Source: Prostheceraeus crozeri (taxonomy: Eukaryota; Platyhelminthes; Polycladida; Euryleptidae). From it: a stretch of DNA of 64,000 bases. This document shows positions 47,264 to 58,312 of this stretch, in pieces (position 1 is the first letter of the stretch; each line of letters opens with the position of its first letter). Under the pieces are notes generated by a model. It made no database searches and was not told the DNA's origin. It worked only from the letters and a program-made list of their open reading frames with translations. The position numbers were made by a program, and so were the translations under genes. The stretch covers positions 1 through 64,000 of the forward strand of contig CAJQUW010010447.1 in NCBI GenBank assembly GCA_907163375.1, given 5' to 3'.

Positions 47264-49802
47264 TTGCATTGTTTGCGTCACAATGAAGATTTCTGAAAAA
47301 TTATTCGATAACACTCTGTTTTCTACTAACTGTAAGTTATTATATAGTTATTGCTCTTCCTAGCTCTCAAGACAACCTACGGTCATACAACACTTCTATG
47401 TATCATTTGGGAATATGCGGATGGTGAACATGTTTTAAAATTTTCAGAATTTTGATGCTTTCGTAATAAATACTATACACAGTGCTACTTTGGAATCTAT
47501 TATTGCAGATGATGATAGCTGTGTGGCTGTTCATTAGAAAAGTTTTTTTATTTCCTGATACTTTCGAAAGCTGAAGCGATTGTCCATGTGGCAACGGGGT
47601 GTTACGGGTACTTTGACGATTCATAGTTCACTTCATCTCCCATGAAATGGGTTATTGAAGATGCGCTTCTCCACAATGTGTTAGCATCATCTTTAGGTAA
47701 ACTGATGTACTCTCTTCAATTTCCTGCCTATTGAGAAGCTGTAATTAGCTCCATTTTGCTGTTTCCTCAATTTTAACATCTGTCGAAGATTTCAAATTGC
47801 ACGTGTTGTGGGTTATTTTTCCTGATGGATATTTCGGTTCAAAATTGCATTCATTAGTTGACGTAGGTCCCGTAGAGACATTTTCTGCCTATCTGAAGTG
47901 AATTCACTCGGTCAACTAAGCATTGACGACCAATCCTTGTTCTGATCGAATTTCAGGATTTTCATGTAAGAGGCTCTGGGTTATTTTTATTACTGTGAAT
48001 TAGAACTCAATTTTCCGTTCAATCGAAAGATGGCAACTGATTTAGGCTACTAAGAATATGCCTATTAACTTCCACAGAAACAGATAGGAAAGGCAGGAGA
48101 AGAAATAAACGCGAAGCGCTTCCATAGATAACTCGATTTCATGGGATCGAAATGACTTGACACCCTTTTGACTGGGGTGTAATGGGCATTTCCCTAATAC
48201 CCCGATATGGTTGACATTGACAAATTTTCAAGGACTCCTAAAAGAAAATGTTTTGTTATTTTTATTTTGCATTTTTTCTCATTATTTTCAGTTACAGTTA
48301 TTTTGATAGGAAATCTGTCTGAACTACTTTTTCAGTACTGTGGGTTAACTAATCGAGTTATTTTTAGAGCTGGGAACGCCCATGATGAATCACATTAATT
48401 GAGACATATTTCAGGAATTCCCAGGTCTTTATCAGTGCTAGACTGGGGATTTCAAGGGCTATCAAGGCGTCTAGGCATGACTGACTGGAAAACTGAATGT
48501 ATGAACGAGGCACCTTGATCGCAGGAATGAAATTGCTGATGAGAAATATTGTCGGTATCTGCTGTTGGTGCATTTTTATTCATGTAGATATAAATGGCAG
48601 ATTATACTCCACTTGCCTGTTAGTACTGCTTCGTATGCTTAGTTTGATCTGTTTTGGCTTGAGGTATAGAAACTGCTTTGAAAGTGAGGGATGAGAATTT
48701 TCCGCCAAAACGCGGAATTCAGCCAGGGCCCCTCTATTAGGGCTAATGTAGTTGTTTATTTTTTCTATGTAGGGTTCCTCAAAAACTCATTTCCGTCCGG
48801 CCCCCCAACCACCATTCTCATTCCTGGAAATTTGAACGAATAGTGATCTTAACTTAAAAAATCATGTGCCTTAGTTTTGGATATATTGAAACATCAAAAA
48901 ACATGATAGGCCGAACCTGTCACCAATTGATTTTTGGAGTACAATACTGAATGATGCAAAGGGACACATCTGCATGTAAAAGTAAGAAAATGCGCTGCAC
49001 AACGTACATGTTTGCGATAAGCCTACATAAACTTCGTGTAACTATTTTAATTTATCTCTAATTATTGTGTTTTATCTGACATTCCGCCAGGGTCGGCCTG
49101 ATTTTTTTTGATAATAATTTTTCAGTTGAATAAGGCATTACTATTTTTAAAAATAGTATATATTAAGTTTATCGATACCTACCTAGCACTCCGTAGTATG
49201 CTATGATTGATTCAAATCGTTTCACAAAAAGAACCTGAGGCAAAATTTGTGATCATTTACTTTAGCATATACACGGTAATGCACGTGTACATAGCCTATA
49301 CCATGACACATACGTGCGCACAAGTGTGGAATTATTCCCAGATCAATTCTAAGCTGAATACTTATGCCATCAAATTAGTTAGTGATAGTTTATCAGAATG
49401 ATTCAGTAATTGATTGAAAACTGCAGTTAGGTTCATGCTGGATTAAATGGATGTAAATAACTGCTTACGAAAGTTCCGTTGAGTACTTTATTCATGTTAT
49501 TATCACCTTCATGGAACAAACTAAGTTCAAAATTAAAAAAAAGAAGAATCGAAATTAAATTGAAAAAAATCTGATTTTAAATTTAAAAAATCGATCTTTT
49601 TTAATTTCTTCTTAAAAATCAAGGGTTTTTTCACTCCTGATTTTCGCTCTAAATCGCTCAGGGTCGATTTATGTGTTCGGAGGCCAAATCACCCTGATCA
49701 TAGGACACCATAGACCGCTAATTATGTTCTTCGATAAGATTTGTATCATTCTATACCTATTGTCAATGCATTAAATGCCAAATGATACCGCATTTTTATT
49801 GT
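47264..49802. other. Long intron or non-coding interior of the giant element
   Basis: No exon was recognised. The stretch is AT-rich, with poly-A/T runs at 49530-49630. It ends in CATTTTTATTGTAG, the likely acceptor for the last accessory exon. The frames at 47403-47624, 48207-48398, 48364-48694 and 49207-49401 show no known domain. Confidence 0.4.
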
Positions 49803-50287
49803 AGCTTTATGAGAAGAACAAAGTATTCTCTGGGAGCGAACACGACACCATCCGAATGAGAAATGCTTTGGTCAACGCCCTGATAGCTGCTGTCCCCCTC
49901 AGTGTAGCAGTACCATTCTACAATCGGCACGGAGTTTCTCTTATGTCGCTGGCTCCTGAGCTTTATGGCAAATCTTCAGCGGGCAGGGTATGTCTGGAAG
50001 CCGGAAGACAAGTTTCGCCGACGATCTGCCAGACTTGTACAAGTCCGTCTTAATTGCTACAAAGATATCTTGCGGTTGTTGCCAAAAAGCGGCGGTCGGA
50101 GCTATTTCTGATGTTCTGAAAGGTTTTTACAATCGAAATGAATCGAGAGAGTACCGTGAGCATCATCCAGTAGGAAGTAGCAAGGCATTTTAGAAAACAT
50201 AAGACCCCAAATAATGAAGTTGACGACGCTGGCGAGGTAAGCTCAGGCGAAAACACTGCTCTGACTGATAACCACAGTGATACATTA

Positions 50288-51402
50288 AGTGATGATACAG
50301 ACTTAGTAAATAGTGATGAAACAAACTCATAGTGCACTTGTGTGACATTGCAGAAAGAGTGACTTAGACGTGCAATCACGCATGCCGATTTTGTAGTATC
50401 TTGTGTTATATACTGCAATAGTGTTGACAGATGATATTCCTTGCCATTTTTTATGCAACTCATCTATGTAATTATGTGCGATTTTATATTTGCCCGTGTG
50501 AATAATCCTTGCCAATTAATTTTATTGGAAAGTGCATTTCTGTGTTGAAGTGGCATTTGCATCAAGTGATGATACAGACTTAGTGAAGAGAGATGAAACA
50601 AACTCATAGTGCACTTGTGTGACATTGCAGAAAGAGTGACTTAGACGTGCAATCACGCATGCCGATTTTGTAGTATCTTGTGTTATATACTGCAATAGTG
50701 TTGACAGATGATATTCCTTGGCCATTTTTTATGCAACTCATCTATGTAATTATGTGCGATTTTATATTTGCCCGTGTGAATAATCCTTGCCAATTAATTT
50801 TATTGGAAAAGTGCATTTCTGTGTTGAAGTGGCATTTGCATCAAGTGATGATACAGACTTAGTGAAGAGAGATGAAACAAACTCATAGTGCACTTGTGTG
50901 ACATCGCAGAAAGAGTGACTTAGACGTGCAATTACGCATGCTGATTTTGTAGTATCTTGTGTTATATACTGCAATAGTGTTGACAGATGATATTCCTTGC
51001 CATTTTTTATGCAACTCATCTATGTAATTATGTGCGATTTTATATTTGCCCGTGTGAATAATCCTTGCCAATTAATTTTATTGGAAAGTGCATTTCTGTG
51101 TTGAAGTGGCATTTGCATCAAGTGATGATACAGACTTAGTGAAGAGAGATGAAACAAACTCATAGTGCACTTGTGTGACATCGCAGAAAGAGTGACTTAG
51201 ACGTGCAATTACGCATGCTGATTTTGTAGTATCTTGTGTTATATACTGCAATAGTGTTGACAGATGATATTCCTTGCCATTTTTTATGCAACTCATCTAT
51301 GTAATTATGTGCGATTTTATATTTGCCCGTGTGAATAATCCTTGCCAATTAATTTTATTGGAAAGTGCATTTCTGTGTTGAAGTGGCATTTGCATCAAGT
51401 GA
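50288..51402 (+). repeat. ~278 bp tandem repeat, 4 copies
   Basis: Units start at 50288, 50566, 50844 and 51121 with AGTGATGATACAGACTTAGT and end at about 51402 (spacing 278, 278, 277). The first unit begins inside the last codons of the accessory gene, so each later unit repeats the coding end and stop codon before its 3' UTR-like body. The repeated minus-strand frames (MSCIKNGKEYHLSTLLQY...) in each unit are products of the repetition and not genes. Confidence 0.92.
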
Positions 51403-51719
51403 ATTTCTGGTACTCAGTTTTATTTGATATTTTTCTTCTTGATAATGTGTTTACTATTTGTAATCCAAGAGTATGTATGCATGTACGAATTTGTGTTATA
51501 TTCTAGTCATTAAATCCATAAAAATGCATAATCGTTTTTACCCTTATAGACGAGTAGATAATTAGCTGCTATGTTCATGCAAACACATAAGTGAATGTGA
51601 CTCTTAGATTCAGTCATTAGCGTGCAGCTTCCAGATGAGCACATTAGGTGATGTGTATTGCGTTTCATTATCATAGCTCGATGTTTAAGGAAGGAATGAA
51701 GAACTTCCCAATTTAGCCT

Positions 51720-52002
51720 TATTGAAAATTTTGTAAATGCTTTCGCAACGTTAATTTCTGATGGTTAAATCAACTATCATCGTCGACAAACGATCGTTTA
51801 TATGTACACTAAGTACAAACGTTGCGTAGAAGTTAGCCCCCTGACGTTGAAACTACGGTAGTCGCGGAAGGTTTAAGAAACGTAGCGCTTCCGCCCTAAC
51901 TTGTCGACAAATGAACGTTCGGATTCGGTTTGTCCTAGGCTCTTGAACGTTCAAGACCGAACAATATCCTTCCGTTTTCAAAACGTTCGTGTTCTGGGTG
52001 GG
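51720..52002. repeat. Right terminal and subterminal region of the giant element
   Basis: AACGTT occurs at about 51749, 51820, 51913, 51945 and 51982, with GACGTTGAAAC and AAACGTAGCG between. The region ends GTTCTGGGTGGG. The eight bases after it, AGCGGCAG, match AGCAGCAG before the left end in seven of eight positions. The minus-strand frame at 51853-52119 crosses the terminus and is not a gene. Confidence 0.6.
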
Positions 52003-53184
52003 AGCGGCAGACTTAAATAGCTTATAACACAACTGTATAAGAAATTCTGAAGCAAACATAAATGACGAAAGAAATGCCTCTTGGACATCACTTAATGCTT
52101 TGTTGGAATTTGTCTCCATGGACAGAAAGATTTTAGCAGCTTAGGCCTAACGAACATTTCTCATTAGGAAATGTGAGGATAAAAGGAACATCAGCATACC
52201 CTTCCTCTTTTCTGTAAGGTGTTTCGGACTTGGCTAGGAGATCCAGTCACCCTTGCCAGACCACTTGACCATCTCTATAATCCCTATACCTCAAGTAAAT
52301 GCGCTCCGGGTCTATGCCACAAACTACAGGTATGATAATGATGTTTTGGGGCCCGGGCGGAATACATTAGTCTTAAGGCAGGGCTCTGGCAGAAATCCGC
52401 TTTATAGCGAAAGATTCCCACCCCTGCAATACACAGTCAGCTAGCAAAAATGTAGCACTACCTCGATTTAACGCTATATTATGAAAATGCTTGCTTCAGG
52501 GTTGCAGCTGACATTTCTCAAAATACATCGACGAAATGGTGCTCACTTGTATCAGTTGTACAGTAAGAAGACTTCAATGAATCTTCGGGAGTCCTGTGCT
52601 GATTTGTCAAGGCAAGACTGTGCAGTGATTGCAGACATTAATTAGGAAGAATATAACAGGGGATCACAAGAATCATCAATCAGCTGTTTCGACTTTTAAA
52701 ACATTGACGAGAATAAACATTTATGATGCCGCTATCCTAGCAGGCAACTCATTCATAACTTTCAGATGACCTTGATGGGAAGTAGATCCTCGGATTTCGA
52801 TGAGATTAAGTATTATTTTGGCTTGTACAGGACATCTGAAGATGTAAAATCACCATTGTTGTTAGGTGTACTGCAAAAAAAACTTTCCTTCTACAATTTA
52901 ATCTTCATTTCGCGATCTTGTAATAACGACGAAATATTTCGCGATTCGCACGAGGTTTTTGCGCGGCATGTCTACTAGTGTAGATACACGTGCTAACTGT
53001 AGACCATCAAGACATCTAGTTTTATAGATAAAACGAAGAGAAGGAATCGATGGACATTCTAGCGATAACTTTATTCTTATCTTGTGCTAATGACTACATG
53101 CACTTGCTTGATAAGACTGATGTAAAATTGCCTAGCACCGCCGTAGTGTTTGCGTGCTCTGTGAGTGATAGTCGATGATGCATC
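52003..53184. other. Gene-free stretch between giant element and gypsy element 3
   Basis: No coding frame with a recognisable domain was found. The frames at 52253-52444 and 52766-52978 are unassigned. It ends in CATC (53181-53184), the left target duplication of the next element. Confidence 0.4.
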
Positions 53185-53621
53185 TGTAGTTAATTTTTGT
53201 TATTATTTTGACTCCAAAGGAAAAACACAAGTCACCACAATGTCACCACTTCTTTATTTATGTTAATACCAAGTTCGCATCACGTCCGACATCTTTATAC
53301 AATCGAGATTGGTGGTTGGTTATTTAATTAAGGCGCGCGCAGCATGGCCGCCGACGTTCTAGATAAACTCAGATAATAAAACGTTTTAAACAAGAATACA
53401 TGGACACGCTGAGGAAGATAACTATGACATGAATAGTTTAACGATGAGGTGATGATAATTTAACTACTATTACAATTATACAAATAAAAGATGATACTTA
53501 ATAACAGAAAGAAGTAGCTAACACAAAAGTAGCACTATTATCAAGAGATAGAGATAAAAAGTTTGTTAGATTCACAGTAATACACTTTTCGTAAAATGCA
53601 GTTAAAGTTGAATATCCCACA
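53185..53621 (-). repeat. 3' LTR of gypsy element 3
   Basis: 437 bp; in element orientation it runs TGTGGGATATTC...TAACTACA. It is nearly identical to 57777-58214. Confidence 0.94.
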
Positions 53622-53624
53622 CAG

Positions 53625-53635
53625 CTCCCCTTTTT
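53625..53635 (-). promoter_or_regulatory. Polypurine tract of gypsy element 3
   Basis: The element strand reads AAAAAGGGGAG three bases before the 3' LTR (TGTGGG). Such a tract primes second-strand synthesis in LTR retroelements. Confidence 0.75.
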
Positions 53636-53644
53636 AAAGCGGAG

Positions 53645-56600
53645 CTACGGTGTAAAATAATAGAGTTGAGGATCACCAGAAAAGCGGACTTTGCGACCTG
53701 ATCGAGTAGTCTGTGGGAGATCAGAAAAAGGACTGTTGGAATTCGGGTTAAGAATGCTGTCTTTAGTTTGAGAAGGTAGTGGGTTTATGACATCAGGTTG
53801 AGATTCGGAGATTTCAGGGAGTTGAGAATCATGAGGTTTGGTTTGAGAGTTCACAGTTGGGTTTGAAGAGTCACAGTTGAATTCTGCTTTAGGTCGGATT
53901 GTAGCACGTTTGAGTCGGTCAATAGACACAGTTTGTTCATTTCCGTTCATCACAATATGAGCTGTTTTTCCGGTAATCTTTCTTGAGTAAATATGGACCT
54001 TGATAAGGCGCTTCTAGTGGTTTCCTGACTCTATCCACACGAAGCCACACGTGAGTGGCGTTGACTAATTGAGTAGGAGTTTCCACAGAAGGCGGTAATA
54101 CAGGGTGGGATCTATCAGAACTGTTTTGTAATTCTTTTTCAATGTGCTGTTTGATTTTGTGTAGGAATTGATCATCTACAGGCAAGGGTTCTTGAGGAAT
54201 AGGTGTCATAGCTTGTGTGCCAGTTACTGCATAGAAGGGAGATATTCCGTTGCTTGATGGCAGTAATCGTAAAGCCATGAGAATCGAGGGCAGATAACTT
54301 GTCCAATTAGTTGAAGTTCCACGTAGAGCTTGCTTTATCATTCTATGTCTTCTTTCAATGTATCCGTTAGCTTGAGGATGATATGCCGTTGTTCTCAATC
54401 GTACAAATCCAATCTTGTTACTGAGTCGTTGGAACAATTCAGATTCAAATTGGGATCCTCTGTCGGTAATGACATGCAAAGGTACACCAAAACGACTAAT
54501 CCATGTTTCTAAGAAAGCTGTTGCTATCGTTTCGGTAGTGATGTCAACTAGAGGAGCAGCTTCCAACCACTTTGTTTCTCGATCAATCATTGTCAGCAAA
54601 TATCGGAAACTGTGTGGACCACTGGAGGGTAGTGGGCCGACTAAGTCTATATGAACTGATTCGAATCGAGCTGAGGGAAGGCAGAATTTTATTGGAGCCG
54701 ATCGGATATGAGTAGTAACTTTGTTTCTCTGGCATATTTCACAATGCTTGCAAAATTCTTTGATGGTTCTATCCATTTCAGGCCAGCAATATCTAGACTT
54801 GATAAGCGAGGAGGTCCTTTTCCAGCTGGGATGGCACAGTTCATGAAATTCTCGGATTATTTCAGTTCGTTGGCTTACATTGCTGACATAAGGTCTTGGG
54901 TATGGACTACTAACATCACAATAGATCTGTTGACTACCGGTAGGGTAGGCTTTGAATCGATGCGGATGCTTTTCACGTAGACTTGAGAGATGGGAATCAT
55001 TCTGTTGAGCTTCGGCGATCGCAGGTAGGTCAGTAAGGGTGACTGAAATTGCTGAGACTGGGCGGGATAAGGTATCGGCAACCACATTGTCTGATCCGGC
55101 AACATGAATAACGTCATCACATGATTCGAGAATATAAGCAAAATGTCTGTCACGCCGAGGGCAAGAATTCTTCAGAGACTGTTTTGACTTGAAAGCAGAA
55201 ACTATCGGTTTGTGATCGGTAAATATCGTTACATTTTGTCCTTCAATGTACTTTTGGAAATGTTGTATTGATCGGTATATAGCTAGCAATTCGCGATCGA
55301 AAGTGGAGTATCTCTGTTCGGTAGCTGTCAATTTAGCGGAGAAAAATGCGATAGGTCTGGATTCGTCTTCTATTGTCTGATGTAATGCACTTCCTATTGC
55401 AGTCATAGAGGCGTCGGTTGTTACAGTGAATGCATGAGAATTAGGATCTGGATAGGTTAAGGCAAGTGAATCGGCAAGTGCTTTCTTGATTGAATCAAAT
55501 GCATATTGATGTTCATTGCTCCAATTCCATGGAGAAGGCTTACCTCGACCTTTAGGTTGAGTTTCAGTTAACAGGCATTGGAGGGGTAGCACTATTGTTG
55601 AGAAGTTATGTACAAATCTGCGATAAAAATTGAACAGGCCTAACATACGACGCAAATGGGTATAAGAAACAGGGGTGTCTAACTGCAAAATGTCATTTAT
55701 CTTATCAGAAGGAATACGTAGACCATCAGCTGACAATGTGTGACCTAAAAATTGCAATTCAGACTGAGCAAACGAACATTTATCAAAACTCACACGAAGA
55801 TTATTTGTACGCAAAATGGATAAAACTTCCTTAACATGCAAAACATGTTCACTCATACTGTTAGATGCGATTAAAATATCATCAATATAGCATTTAACAT
55901 ATTTCAAATGACCAAATAATCGATCCATCAAACGTTGGAAGGTCTGTGCGGCATTACGTAGTCCATTTGGCATACGTAAAAATTCATATAGACCCCAAGG
56001 GACCGTTAGAGCGGTTTTACAGATATCATCATCAGACATAGGAATTTGATAAAATGCTTTCACTAAATCAAGTTTTGTAAAGATACATGCACCATAAAGA
56101 GAAGAGAGCAACTGCTGTAAATGAGGCACAGGGTATCTGTCGGGGACAGTAGATTTGTTAAGATCACGATAATCACCAACTGGTCGCCACATATCGGGAG
56201 AATTCTTCGGTACCATATGTAATGGGCTAGACCAGGCACTTGAGGATTGTCGGATTAAACCTTGTGATTGCATAGTATCGAACACTTGTTTAGCAGCTGC
56301 AAGTTTAGCTGGAGGAAGAGGACGTGGTCGACAGTATACAGGGTGTCCAGTTGTTTGGATGCGATGAACAACACCATGGCTAGGTATGTGATTATAATCA
56401 ATAGGTCCAAAAACACATGAAAATTCGTTGAGAAGATCATTAAGTGCACTGTCTTGTTGAATTCGAATATGAATTGAAGAGGACAACACAGCCAGATCTG
56501 CATCAGGAACAGGAGATAATTTGCATGATAATCCATTCGGATCGACAAGGCGTCTATTTCGTGGATCAATAAGGAAAGCGTGATCATAGATAAAGTCATT

Positions 56601-56923
56601 ACCTAAAATTGGTTCTTCGACATCGGCAACAATAAAGTTCCATTGAAATACTCGTCTCATTAGTGAAAATTCAGCTTGACAAATACCATACACGGCGATG
56701 CTACTACGATTGGCAGCCTTCAAGGGAAGGGTACACTGAATAGAAGCAAATGGCGCGAATGATTGAGGTAAAATACTCACAGCAGAACCACTGTCCACAA
56801 GTAAAGATAATTGCTTGCGTGGAAAAGGGCGCAGGAATACAATGTCAGTATGGTATAGGAGTGCAGCTAGTTCACTTCCGCTCCGAGGTAGTGCTGCGTT
56901 TACTGGGGCGGAATTCAGTTTAA
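53645..56923 (-). CDS. pol: pol of gypsy element 3: protease, RT, RNase H, integrase
   Basis: An uninterrupted frame of 953 codons runs from the protease active site (LLVDSGSAVSILP, about 56800) to 53937. RT follows: FTKLDLVKAFYQIP near residue 240-255 and the catalytic YIDDILIAS at about 304. The usual FGL just before reads NGL (RMPNGLRNAAQTF), an odd change at a conserved site. RNase H (TTDASMTAIGSALHQ, FTDHKPIVSAF) is next. The integrase zinc finger has the H-x3-H (HELCH) and two cysteine pairs (CKHCEIC). The core carries HIDLVGPL, ITDRGSQFES and NGYIERRHR for D, D and E. A GPY module (YQGPYLL) ends the frame. A one-base shift near 53980 moves the last about 110 residues (VSIDRLKRATIRP...) into another frame ending at 53645. 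Expression probably depends on frameshifting at 56918-56924. Confidence 0.95.
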
Positions 56924-57693
56924 ATGTTCTGGTGGAATCGGGCTAGGAGCACGGCTAGGATGCGTAGATACGGAATGTTCAACAGTAGGCTTAGAACTCG
57001 GCCATTTACACCAAGGCTTGCATGATTTGGCTTTGGGTCCGTAGAAGATGTGTGCTCTGCAGATAACTTGACGTTGATCATGTCGGAAAGGCGTTAGTCC
57101 AAAATGCTTTGCTGCATAGGTGATTTAGGTCTACCAAGTTCGTGATAATTCGTAACTCGGGTTTGAACACTGTTAACCGGAGTCGGACGAACACGTAGTG
57201 TCAACATTTGATCTGCGAGGTCACCAAGCTGAGAAGCACTCAAATGATTGGATTGCGACATGAGAACGGCAGCAATTTCGGGAGATTGCGAAGAAATCAA
57301 ACGATGTTTTAAGAGATCCTCATAGTCGACGAGTTTCAAGGATTCGGCAGTACGACGCATGTCTTTCACATACAAACTAGGCTTACCCACAGGGACGCTA
57401 TCAAGGAGGTGATTGAATAATTCAGGCTTCGATTTTTGAGTTTCTTGTATAATTGCGGATTTGAGATCAGAATAACTGGAACCATTGAGTACGGCAGTGT
57501 CTAATTTACCAACAAGATCAGGAGGTAGGGAAGACAATGCATGGTAGAATTTGGTAGAGGCAACGGTGATTCCACATAATATAAACTGGGCATCAAGAAT
57601 GGCGAACCATGCCTGAGCATTGTCCTTGTCAAATTTAGGTGCTTTCACTGTCACTGGGGCTGAACTCACAGATGCCGTTGGTGTTGTAGTCAT
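56915..57693 (-). pseudogene. gag: gag of gypsy element 3 with CHCC zinc finger
   Basis: Gag forms the retrotransposon particle. ATG 57693 (MTTTPTASVSSAPVTVKAPK) is chosen because no ATG lies upstream in frame. A capsid-like region follows (DNAQAWFAILDAQFILCGI, YHALSSLPPDLVGKLD, SASQLGDLADQML). A one-base shift near 57100 sends the frame to a stop at 57094. In the next frame the protein continues to ICRAHIFYGPKAKSCKPWCKW, a C-x2-H-x9-C-x3-C finger instead of the standard knuckle. It then runs to the stop TGA at 56915-56917. The shift is outside any recognisable recoding signal, so it is probably a lesion or sequencing error. Confidence 0.88.
56918..56924 (-). promoter_or_regulatory. -1 ribosomal frameshift slippery site at the gag-pol junction
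   Basis: In the gag frame the element strand reads CAT TTA AAC TGA, so T TTA AAC fits the canonical X XXY YYZ heptamer and is followed directly by the gag stop. Slipping back one base reads TTT AAA CTG AAT, exactly the pol frame. Shortly downstream TTCCGC and GCGGAA can pair across about 28 nt, a possible stimulatory stem. Confidence 0.8.
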
Positions 57694-57760
57694 TATGATT
57701 CGATGCGACGGGAATGTGACTTGCAATATTGTTTGGGCTGAACGTCAAGGGTTGGGTGAT

Positions 57761-57774
57761 CGTCGGGCTCATCA
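57761..57774 (-). promoter_or_regulatory. Primer binding site (tRNA-Trp-like), gypsy element 3
   Basis: Two bases after the 5' LTR the element strand reads TGATGAGCCCGACG. The complement of the animal tRNA-Trp 3' end, as I recall it, is TGGTGACCCCGACG, so 12 of 14 positions match. Confidence 0.7.
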
Positions 57775-57776
57775 AT

Positions 57777-58214
57777 TGTAGTTAATTTTTGTTATTATTT
57801 TGTTATTATTTTGAAAAACACAAGTCACCACAATGTCACCACTTCTTTATTTATGTTAATACCAAGTTCGCATCACGTCCGACATCTTTATACAATCGAG
57901 ATTGGTGGTTGGTTATTTAATTAAGGCGCGCGCAGCATGGCCGCCGACGTTCTAGATAAACTCAGATAATAAAAAGTTTTAAACAAGAATACATGGACAC
58001 GCTGAGGAAGATAACTATGACATGAATAGTTTAACGATGAGGTGATGATAATTTAACTACTATTACAATTATACAAATAAAAGATGATACTTAATAACAG
58101 AAAGAAGTAGCTAACACAAAAGTAGCACTATTATCAAGAGATAGAGATAAAAAGTTTGTTAGATTCACAGTAATACACTTTTCGTAAAATGCAGTTAAAG
58201 TTGAATATCCCACA
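57777..58214 (-). repeat. 5' LTR of gypsy element 3
   Basis: 438 bp, the upstream LTR in element orientation. It carries a duplicated TTGTTATTATTTT near its end that is replaced in the other LTR. Confidence 0.94.
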
Positions 58215-58312
58215 CATCTGCTTTAGCTCTACTATGATTGTCAACTTATGTCTAAAGTGTATCTCTTGTGTAGTGAGTTTGCGACTTCAAAAGCATTTGT
58301 TTGTTTTAGAGA

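Larger units (their letters stand above)
44816..50332 (+). pseudogene. Accessory multi-exon gene of the giant element
   Basis: Exon candidates with good splice signals are 44816-44913 (basic, KRKSERKRKLPPP), 45309-45677, 46390-46758, and about 49803-50332. The second encodes VVLFNFNDNSLLNVPKSWI and CHYCWWPN, the N-terminal pattern of invertebrate transposon-associated proteins (tryptophan-rich, VVP-x-SW-like) that I recall alongside TNP2-like transposases. The third encodes a likely coiled coil (IQHVLQQLESQNRKIELVLS) and then KKEVRAAVSATRCLLDLGFP. The last encodes RMRNALVNALIAAVPLS and an acidic, serine-rich tail ending SDDTDLVNSDETNS at the stop 50330-50332. Exons 2 and 4 contain frameshifts. 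The domain may be DUF4806- or BEN-like, but I cannot decide. Its role in transposition is unknown. Confidence 0.5.
32146..52002 (+). mobile_element. Candidate giant (~19.9 kb) TIR transposon with TNP2-like transposase
   Basis: The left end CCCACCCAGAAC (32146-32157) is followed by CGAACGTTC. The right end is its exact inverse GTTCTGGGTGGG (51991-52002), preceded by AACGTTCGT. Flanks are AGCAGCAG and AGCGGCAG, an 8 bp duplication with one mismatch. Both end regions are rich in AACGTT: about eight copies in 32146-32525 and five in 51745-51990. Inside lie a TNP2-like transposase remnant (42346-44675) and a multi-exon accessory gene (44816-50332), both on the plus strand. Several guests have inserted since. 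Classical En/Spm elements start CACTA and duplicate 2-3 bp, so these ends are unusual. Two separate elements of one family, one at each edge, remain an alternative. Confidence 0.55.
53185..58214 (-). mobile_element. CsRn1-type Ty3/gypsy retrotransposon, element 3 (nearly intact)
   Basis: LTRs at 53185-53621 and 57777-58214 and a 4 bp duplication CATC (53181-53184, 58215-58218) bound a 5,030 bp element on the minus strand. It has gag with a CHCC finger, a slippery site, pol in the order protease, RT, RNase H, integrase, a polypurine tract, and a primer site matching tRNA-Trp at 12 of 14 bases. CHCC Gag and tRNA-Trp priming are hallmarks of the CsRn1/Kabuki branch of Ty3/gypsy. The LTRs differ by one short replaced block near the left end (GACTCCAAAGG against GTTATTATTTTG) and about one other base, so insertion was recent. 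Only two coding lesions are seen. Confidence 0.95.

Noticed and set aside
50050-51348. Family of repeated minus-strand frames (MSCIKNGKEYHLSTLLQY...)
   Set aside because: They are the same frame in each copy of the 278 bp tandem repeat, opposite to the gene's 3' end; a repeated gene family is not supported.
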